NCBI GenBank assembly: GCA_037045645.1
Contig: JBAOIH010000001.1
Span: 372,001 to 436,000 of the forward strand
Origin: Nocardioides sp.
GTDB lineage: Bacteria > Actinomycetota > Actinomycetes > Propionibacteriales > Nocardioidaceae
Length of the DNA: 64,000 nucleotides
Reading direction: 5' to 3'
Below the pieces are notes generated by a model, which worked only from the letters and a program-made list of their open reading frames with translations, ran no database searches and was not told the DNA's origin. The position numbers and the translations under genes were made by a program. Positions 59,255 to 64,000 of this stretch are shown here, in pieces; within the stretch, counting starts at the first letter, position 1, and each line of letters begins with the position of its first letter.

Positions 59255-59843
59255 CCCGGGCTGGCCCGTCACGCTCGGCTCCGGCGCGGTGACCTGCCGC
59301 CCGCTGCGAGCAGGCGATGCGAAGGCGTGGGAGGCCGCCAGGAACGTCAGTGCCGAGTGGCTGGCGCCCTGGGAAGCGACCGTGCCACCGGGCGGGGGAG
59401 GGCGACCGGCCAACTTCCGAGCACTCGTACGCCATCTGCGGCGAGCCGCTCGCGAGGGGACCTGCCTGCCCTTCGCGATCGAGGTCAACGGTCGGTTCGC
59501 CGGCCAGGTGACGGTCAGCAACATCGTGCGCGGGTCGGCACAGTTCGCCTCGATCGGCTATTGGGTGTCCATCGAGGAAGCGGGCCGAGGGGTGGTGCCG
59601 ACGGCGGTGGCGTTGGTGATCGACCACTGCTTCAGCAGCGTGGGGCTGCATCGGGTGGAGATCTGCATCCGGCCGGAGAACTCCAACTCCCTGCGCGTCG
59701 TGGAGAAACTCGGTCTGGTCGAGGTCGGGTACGCCCCTCGGTTCCTGCACATCGACGGCGCCTGGCGCGACCACCGGATCTATGCGGTGACGGTGGAGGA
59801 GGTCACGCCGGGTGGGATGCTGGCCCGGCTGCGCCGTCGCTGA
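59220..59843 (+). CDS. GNAT family acetyltransferase (RimJ/RimL-like)
   Basis: This 207-residue protein has TCRPLRAGDAKAWEAARN, the adjacent SAEWLAPWEATVPPG and the CoA-binding part GYWVSIEEAGRGVVPTAVAL, then VEICIRPENSNSLRVVEKLG, as in N-terminal-alanine/ribosomal-protein acetyltransferases. ATG 59220 overlaps mogA by 35 bases; GTG 59244 would overlap by 11 and is about equally plausible. It is translationally coupled to the molybdenum genes but unlikely to share their function. Confidence 0.88.
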   Translation: MLSNRSSAVITSPGWPVTLGSGAVTCRPLRAGDAKAWEAARNVSAEWLAPWEATVPPGGGGRPANFRALVRHLRRAAREGTCLPFAIEVNGRFAGQVTVSNIVRGSAQFASIGYWVSIEEAGRGVVPTAVALVIDHCFSSVGLHRVEICIRPENSNSLRVVEKLGLVEVGYAPRFLHIDGAWRDHRIYAVTVEEVTPGGMLARLRRR

Positions 59844-59925
59844 TCACATCCGTCACACCAGTTGTTTTGCGACACACGCGCGAGCGTGCCCGGCTCGGCG
59901 TGTCGCGGCGCATAGCCTCCGGGGT

Positions 59926-60750
59926 ATGGATCCGAGCGGACTGATCTTCCTGGCCCTGGCCGCCGCTTGGGCTGCCTTTCTGATCCCCAAGGCGCTGCAG
60001 CACCACGAGGAGTCCGTACGCAGCCGTTCGGTCGAGCGATTCTCCGAGCGGATGCGGGTGTTGGCTCGTCGGGAACCGACCTCGGCCAAGACCGCCCGCT
60101 TCGTGGTCAACCGACCCGCGCGCACCGATTCCGAGACCGTGGTGGAGCAGAAGGCCGTGCCGCCCGAGCGCACCGCCGCCCGTCGGGCCGCGATCGCCAA
60201 GGCGACCCGTCGACGCCGCAACACCCTGGCCGTGATCCTGGGCGCGCTGACAATCGTGCTCGTGCTGGCCGCGACTTCGGTGATGTCGTGGTGGTACGTC
60301 GCGATCCCGGGCACCGTCCTGGTTGCCTGGCTGGTCGCCTGCCGGGTGATGGTGCGCAGCGAGCGTGGACTGGGGCGTCCGTCGATGCCGCACTTGCCGC
60401 GCATCGCCCGCATCCCCCGCGAGTCGGTTGAGCCGGTCGCCGACGCTGCGGCGCCCGCATCCCCCGTCGAGGACGTCGACTCGCTCGAAGACACCATGTC
60501 GCACGAGCCGGTCCGCGCCGAGCCCACCCGTTTGCCCGGCATGTGGGACCCGGTCCCGGTGACGCTGCCGACGTACGTCAACAAGTCGACCGCCAAGCGC
60601 ACCGTGCGCACGATCGACCTGGACTCCACAGGTGTGTGGACCTCGGGTCGCAAAGAGTCCGATTCCGCGCTCGTACGAGACGCCGAAGCCGCCGAGAAGG
60701 CCGAGCGTGACCGTCGTGGCAACGAGGGCCAACGCGCAGTCGGCTCCTGA
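59926..60750 (+). CDS. sepX: Divisome membrane protein SepX/GlpR-like
   Basis: This is a 274-residue protein from ATG 59926; the longer upstream frame is not supported. It starts DPSGLIFLALAAAWAAFLIP, the hallmark first helix of actinobacterial SepX (GlpR), then RSVERFSERMRVLARRE, two further hydrophobic segments (about residues 100-145) and a polar C-terminal region. In Streptomyces SepX stabilises division septa, and I infer a similar role. A -10 box TAGCCT (59913-59918) lies 7 bases before the start, predicting a leaderless mRNA. Confidence 0.75.
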   Translation: MDPSGLIFLALAAAWAAFLIPKALQHHEESVRSRSVERFSERMRVLARREPTSAKTARFVVNRPARTDSETVVEQKAVPPERTAARRAAIAKATRRRRNTLAVILGALTIVLVLAATSVMSWWYVAIPGTVLVAWLVACRVMVRSERGLGRPSMPHLPRIARIPRESVEPVADAAAPASPVEDVDSLEDTMSHEPVRAEPTRLPGMWDPVPVTLPTYVNKSTAKRTVRTIDLDSTGVWTSGRKESDSALVRDAEAAEKAERDRRGNEGQRAVGS

Positions 60751-60826
60751 TCGGCCGGATTGGGTCGGCACTCTCGCCGGGTGCTAAGGTTTCGCCGCGG
60801 TCCGGGGCTTCCACCCGGCCGCACCT

Positions 60827-60899
60827 GGGGCTGTGGCGCAGCTGGTAGCGCGCCTCGTTCGCATCGAGGAGGCCAGGGGTTCGAGTCCCCTCAGCTCCA
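60827..60899 (+). tRNA. tRNA-Ala (anticodon CGC)
   Basis: This is a complete 73-base cloverleaf: acceptor GGGGCTG/CAGCTCC, D-arm GCGC/GCGC, anticodon stem CCTCG/CGAGG with loop TTCGCAT, T-arm AGGGG-TTCGAGT-CCCCT and discriminator A. CCA is not encoded directly after it. A TAAGGT box at 60785-60790 may be its promoter. Confidence 0.96.
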
Positions 60900-60921
60900 C
60901 CCAATTTTGAAAAGAACGAAA

Positions 60922-60947
60922 CCTGCCCCGTCTGATGGCGGGGCAGG
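60922..60947. terminator. Terminator after tRNA-Ala
   Basis: Perfect 9-bp arms CCTGCCCCG and CGGGGCAGG enclose an 8-base loop. A 16-bp tandem repeat (GGGCAGGCGCGTTTC plus one base) at 60941-60972 overlaps its right arm. Confidence 0.7.
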
Positions 60948-61037
60948 CGCGTTTCAGGGCAGGCGCGTTTCGGGTGGGCGGTCTGGCGGGCGCCTCCAGA
61001 ACTTCACCGACGAGGGCGAGACGACGACTCGGGGAGG

Positions 61038-62252
61038 TCAACTCCTGAGGAATTCCGCGAGCCCTTCGAGGGCTCGGTCGACTTCCGACTCGGTCGTGTA
61101 GGGCGCCATCCCCAGGCGCAGCCCGCCGGCGGGCATGATGCCCAGGCGCGTCGCGGGCTCGTACGCATAGAACTCCCCGGCACCGACCAGCACGTTGCGC
61201 GCGCAGAGGAACTCGTACGCCACCCACGGGTCGCGCTCGCCGACGGTGAAGAACACGGTCGGCGTACGCCGGGCCGCACGCGAGCGGACCTCGACGCCGG
61301 GCAGTGACTCAAGCCCGGCCTCCAGGCGCGCACTGAGGCCGTGCTCGTGGGCGTCGGTCGCGGCCAACGAGGACGCGAGTCGATCGCGGCGCGACTTCGC
61401 GTTGCCTGGCGCGATCGCCGCCAGGAAGTCGACCGCTGCCGTGGCACCGGCCATGGCTTCGTACGGGAGGGTGCCGAGTTCGAAACGCTCCGGGACGGCA
61501 TTGGTGGCCGGGAGCAGTTTGTCGTTCTCGATCGTCTCCAGCAGATCAGGTGACGCGGCCAGCACGCCCAGGTGCGGACCCAGGCACTTGTAGGGCGAGC
61601 AGACGAAGAGGTCGGCGCCCAACTCGGCCAGATCCACGGGGTGATGCGCGGTGTAATGCACACCATCCACGAACATCAGCCCCCCGACGGCATGCACCAG
61701 GTCGGCGAGCGCGCGTACGGGTGGCATCGTGCCCAGCAGGTTGGAGGCGGCCGTCAGCGCCACGACCCGCGTACGTGGGCCGATCACCGACGCGGCGCTT
61801 TCCAGATCTAACTCGGCCGTCTCGGGGACGATGTCGAGCCAACGGACACTGGCCCCGGCAGACTCCGCGGCCTGCACCCACGGGCGTACGTTGGCGTCGT
61901 GGTCCAGTCGCGAGACCACGATCTCGTCGTCCGGCCCCCACGTCTTGGCCAAGGCGCGCGAGAAGTCATAGATCAGCGCGGTCGCGCTGCGCCCGTGCAC
62001 GATCCCGGTCGCCGGCACGCCGAGGAGATCGGCGTACGCACTGCGGAAGGCGTGCACGGCATCGTCGGCGTTGCTCTCCGAGACGATGCCGGTGCCGCGG
62101 TTGGACAACGGGCCCATCAAGGTGTCGGCCACCGCCTGCGCCACGACGCGAGGGGTCTGGGTGCCCCCGGGGCCGTCGAAGTGGGCGATCCCGGATTCGA
62201 GCGCCGGGAAGTGCGCGCGCAGTGCTTCCACGTCATAGGAGCTCAGATCCAT
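61038..62252 (-). CDS. Cysteine desulfurase-like PLP enzyme (aminotransferase class V)
   Basis: This is a 404-residue PLP enzyme. The block IAHFDGPGGTQTPRVVAQAV at the start marks the cysteine-desulfurase-like subfamily. LMFVDGVHYTAHHPVDLAEL supplies the cofactor Asp/His, and the PLP lysine is in FVCSPYKCLGPHLG. Members resemble SufS but lack the usual C-terminal catalytic-cysteine loop, so sulfur transfer is not assured. The frame opens nine codons earlier (62279), but the ATG at 62252 fits the family N-terminus and overlaps the mannosyltransferase stop only slightly. Confidence 0.85.
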   Translation of the reverse strand: MDLSSYDVEALRAHFPALESGIAHFDGPGGTQTPRVVAQAVADTLMGPLSNRGTGIVSESNADDAVHAFRSAYADLLGVPATGIVHGRSATALIYDFSRALAKTWGPDDEIVVSRLDHDANVRPWVQAAESAGASVRWLDIVPETAELDLESAASVIGPRTRVVALTAASNLLGTMPPVRALADLVHAVGGLMFVDGVHYTAHHPVDLAELGADLFVCSPYKCLGPHLGVLAASPDLLETIENDKLLPATNAVPERFELGTLPYEAMAGATAAVDFLAAIAPGNAKSRRDRLASSLAATDAHEHGLSARLEAGLESLPGVEVRSRAARRTPTVFFTVGERDPWVAYEFLCARNVLVGAGEFYAYEPATRLGIMPAGGLRLGMAPYTTESEVDRALEGLAEFLRS

Positions 62253-64000
62253 TTCGAGAACCACATCCTTTGCAGCCACTGTTGGTCGGTGATCAACTGA
62301 TCGGTCAGCACCGGCCAGAAGAACGCGAAGGCGACCAGTGCCAACATCACGAACGAGCCCGCGATCACCACGCCGGTCGTACGCCTCGACGACGGCCCGC
62401 GGTCTCGACCCACGATCGTCGCCAACGCCAGGGTCAGTGCCATGACCATGAAGGGCAGTGTCGCGACCGCGTAGAAGATGAAGATCGGGCGTTCGTTATA
62501 GAGCGTCCAGGGCAGCCACGTCGACAGTGTGCCGACCAGTGCGACCCCCCAACGCCAGTCGCGCGCGCCGATCCACAGGGCGGCACCGGCGATCAGCGCC
62601 AGGCAACTGCCCCACCAGATCACCGGGTTGCCCAGCAGCGTGACGATCCGCTTGCACTTGCCGTCGCCGGTCGCCGCGCACCCAGGAGTGCTGGCCGGGA
62701 TGTCGTTCTGCGCGTCGACGCCGACCGTACGGTTGAGCAGCAGCCAGCCTGAGGGCATCGACTGGTAGGGGTGCGTCGCGCAGTTCAAGAAGTCGGTGTG
62801 GAAGGTGTAGACGTCGCGGTGGAAGTACCACAGCGACCGGACGCTCTGGGTGACCTCGCCCAGGCCCGACTTGTCCTTCTCGGTCGCCGTGGGCCACTTG
62901 CGTCCCGGGTCGGTCTTGTCGACCACCCAGATCTGCTGGTCTTTGTTGTTGGGGTCCTCGGCGCAGTGCCCCTCACCGGCGTACGTCGTGTATTGCGAGG
63001 CCGACAGCCCGCTCTGCTCATAGGTCTTGGCGTTCAGCAGCCAGCCCGTCCAGGTCGCGGTGTAGACGATCGCCGCGACCACGACGAGGTGCACGAAGGC
63101 AGCCAGGCCATCGGTCAGCGCGGACTTCCACCACGCACCGCGTACCCCGAACGAGCGCCGCGCGCCCACCGACCACGCGAAGACCAGGAGCCCGAAGGCA
63201 GCCAGCGGATAGAGCGCGGTCCACTTCGAGCCGACCGCCAGCCCGAAGCAGACGCCGCCGGCCAACAGCCACGGACGGAAGAGCACGCCGCGGATGGCGC
63301 CCCAGCCCCTCGTACGCCCGGTGGCATCGACGTTCGTACGCGCGGCCAGCCGCCGCCGGAACCAGTCGCGATCGGCGACCAGGCACGACACCGCGCACAG
63401 CAGCCAGAACGCCAAGAAGATGTCGAGCAGGGCCAGGCGAGACAGCACGAAATGGAGCCCGTCGATCGTCAGCAGCAGCCCGGCGACGCAGCCCCACAAC
63501 GTCGAGCCGGTCAGACGGCGTACGAGCCGCGCCAGCACCAGCACCATCAAGGCGCCGGTCACCGCCGACGCGACCCGCCAGCCGAACGGATCCAGGCCGA
63601 AGGCCTTCTCGCCCAGCGCGATCATCCACTTGCCGACCTCGGGGTGGACGTTCATCGACGGCGAGGTCTTCCACAGATCGGTGGTCTGCCCGTCGAGGAT
63701 CGTGGCGTCGATCTGATCCTTGTAGTCCATCGCGTGCCCGTAGTGCAGCAGCGACCAGGCGTCCTTGGCGTAGTAGGTCTCGTCGAAGAGGAACGACTTG
63801 GGTTCGCCGAGCTTCCACAACCGCAAGAACAACGCGACCAGCGCCACCGAGATCGTCGTGAACCAGCCGAGGAACACGTCGTTCATCACGAAGCGGAACC
63901 GGCCCCGATCGGCCGCGAGCGGATACGTCTCCCCGTCACTGGTCCGAGACAAGGAGACGGGCTCGTGCGCGGGGCTGCGGTCCTCGACAGTCGTGGGCAC
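62243..64000 (-). CDS. Protein O-mannosyltransferase (GT39, Pmt family), N-terminus at window edge
   Basis: This is a multi-pass membrane protein of 585 visible residues that transfers mannose from polyprenyl-phosphate-mannose to secreted proteins. It has the GT39 catalytic pair in FLFDETYYAKDAWSLLHYG, the HPEVGKWMIALGE block, about ten membrane helices and the C-terminal PMT domain (TLYNERPIFIFYAVATLPFM). A GTG at the very last codon (64000-63998) could be the start, since the N-terminal 30 residues are polar as expected, but upstream sequence is not visible. Its end overlaps the PLP enzyme gene. Confidence 0.9.
   Translation of the reverse strand: MPTTVEDRSPAHEPVSLSRTSDGETYPLAADRGRFRFVMNDVFLGWFTTISVALVALFLRLWKLGEPKSFLFDETYYAKDAWSLLHYGHAMDYKDQIDATILDGQTTDLWKTSPSMNVHPEVGKWMIALGEKAFGLDPFGWRVASAVTGALMVLVLARLVRRLTGSTLWGCVAGLLLTIDGLHFVLSRLALLDIFLAFWLLCAVSCLVADRDWFRRRLAARTNVDATGRTRGWGAIRGVLFRPWLLAGGVCFGLAVGSKWTALYPLAAFGLLVFAWSVGARRSFGVRGAWWKSALTDGLAAFVHLVVVAAIVYTATWTGWLLNAKTYEQSGLSASQYTTYAGEGHCAEDPNNKDQQIWVVDKTDPGRKWPTATEKDKSGLGEVTQSVRSLWYFHRDVYTFHTDFLNCATHPYQSMPSGWLLLNRTVGVDAQNDIPASTPGCAATGDGKCKRIVTLLGNPVIWWGSCLALIAGAALWIGARDWRWGVALVGTLSTWLPWTLYNERPIFIFYAVATLPFMVMALTLALATIVGRDRGPSSRRTTGVVIAGSFVMLALVAFAFFWPVLTDQLITDQQWLQRMWFSKWI

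Overview
The window is high-GC actinobacterial chromosome, most likely from the Nocardioidaceae (Nocardioides-like). I infer this from the complete mce lipid-import operon, the many GTG and TTG starts, actinobacterial-type RpoB and RpoC, the LytR-CpsA-Psr proteins, a SepX-like divisome protein, a DUF222-HNH (13E12-type) protein and a striking excess of the GTAC core in coding DNA. No 16S gene is present to settle the genus.

Layout. 1-10.9 kb: an mce operon (ATPase, two YrbE permeases, six Mce proteins, two Mce-associated membrane proteins), nearly every junction a 4-base start/stop overlap. The second associated protein carries a degenerate J-domain-like N-terminus. 10.9-18.8 kb: five tandem copies of a 50-bp palindromic element, then rpoB and rpoC. 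As sequenced, rpoC carries two single-base frameshifts. 18.9-29.9 kb: a geranylgeranyl-reductase-like flavoprotein, an acyltransferase, a double-Nudix protein, a hydroxyacid-oxoacid transhydrogenase next to a D-2-hydroxyglutarate-dehydrogenase-like FAD/Fe-S protein, a 28-residue membrane peptide, a methyltransferase and three secreted proteins of unknown role. 29.9-34.2 kb: serC, a GNAT enzyme, citrate synthase, a helical protein of unknown role and pdxH. 34.2-37.1 kb: an accessory islet with a cluster of REP-like palindromes, a DUF222-HNH gene and two toxin-antitoxin loci, one with only a remnant antitoxin. 37.1-43.9 kb: two efflux loci, first TetR plus an asymmetric ABC exporter pair, then a structured leader with a tiny ORF followed by an MFS pump and a MarR regulator. 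43.9-50.5 kb: alpha-glucosidase, a thioesterase-like protein, a DtxR/IdeR-type regulator, a DUF2277 protein, a secreted beta-propeller protein and a saccharopine-dehydrogenase-like protein. 50.5-64 kb: tRNA-Arg, two LCP ligases flanking a 62-residue protein, mscL, a SAF-domain protein, an FmdB zinc ribbon, 5-formyl-THF cyclo-ligase, UDP-glucose pyrophosphorylase (frameshifted), moeA-moaC-mogA, GNAT, SepX, tRNA-Ala, a class V PLP enzyme and a protein O-mannosyltransferase at the edge.

How parts work together. The mce operon encodes a whole envelope lipid importer. The transhydrogenase and its neighbour could form a cycle in which D-2-hydroxyglutarate made by the first is reoxidised to 2-oxoglutarate by the second. 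UDP-glucose synthesis, LCP ligases, O-mannosylation and SepX all serve the envelope. Several genes appear to be transcribed as leaderless mRNAs, with a TANNNT box 6-7 nt before the start codon.

Quality note: three +1 frameshifts (two in rpoC, one in the UDP-glucose pyrophosphorylase) hit genes that must be or normally are functional, so residual single-base insertion errors in this sequence are likely. The most interesting unexplained structures are the leader before the MFS pump (41.49-41.83 kb) and the REP-like palindrome family with covarying hairpin cores, clustered beside the DUF222-HNH gene.
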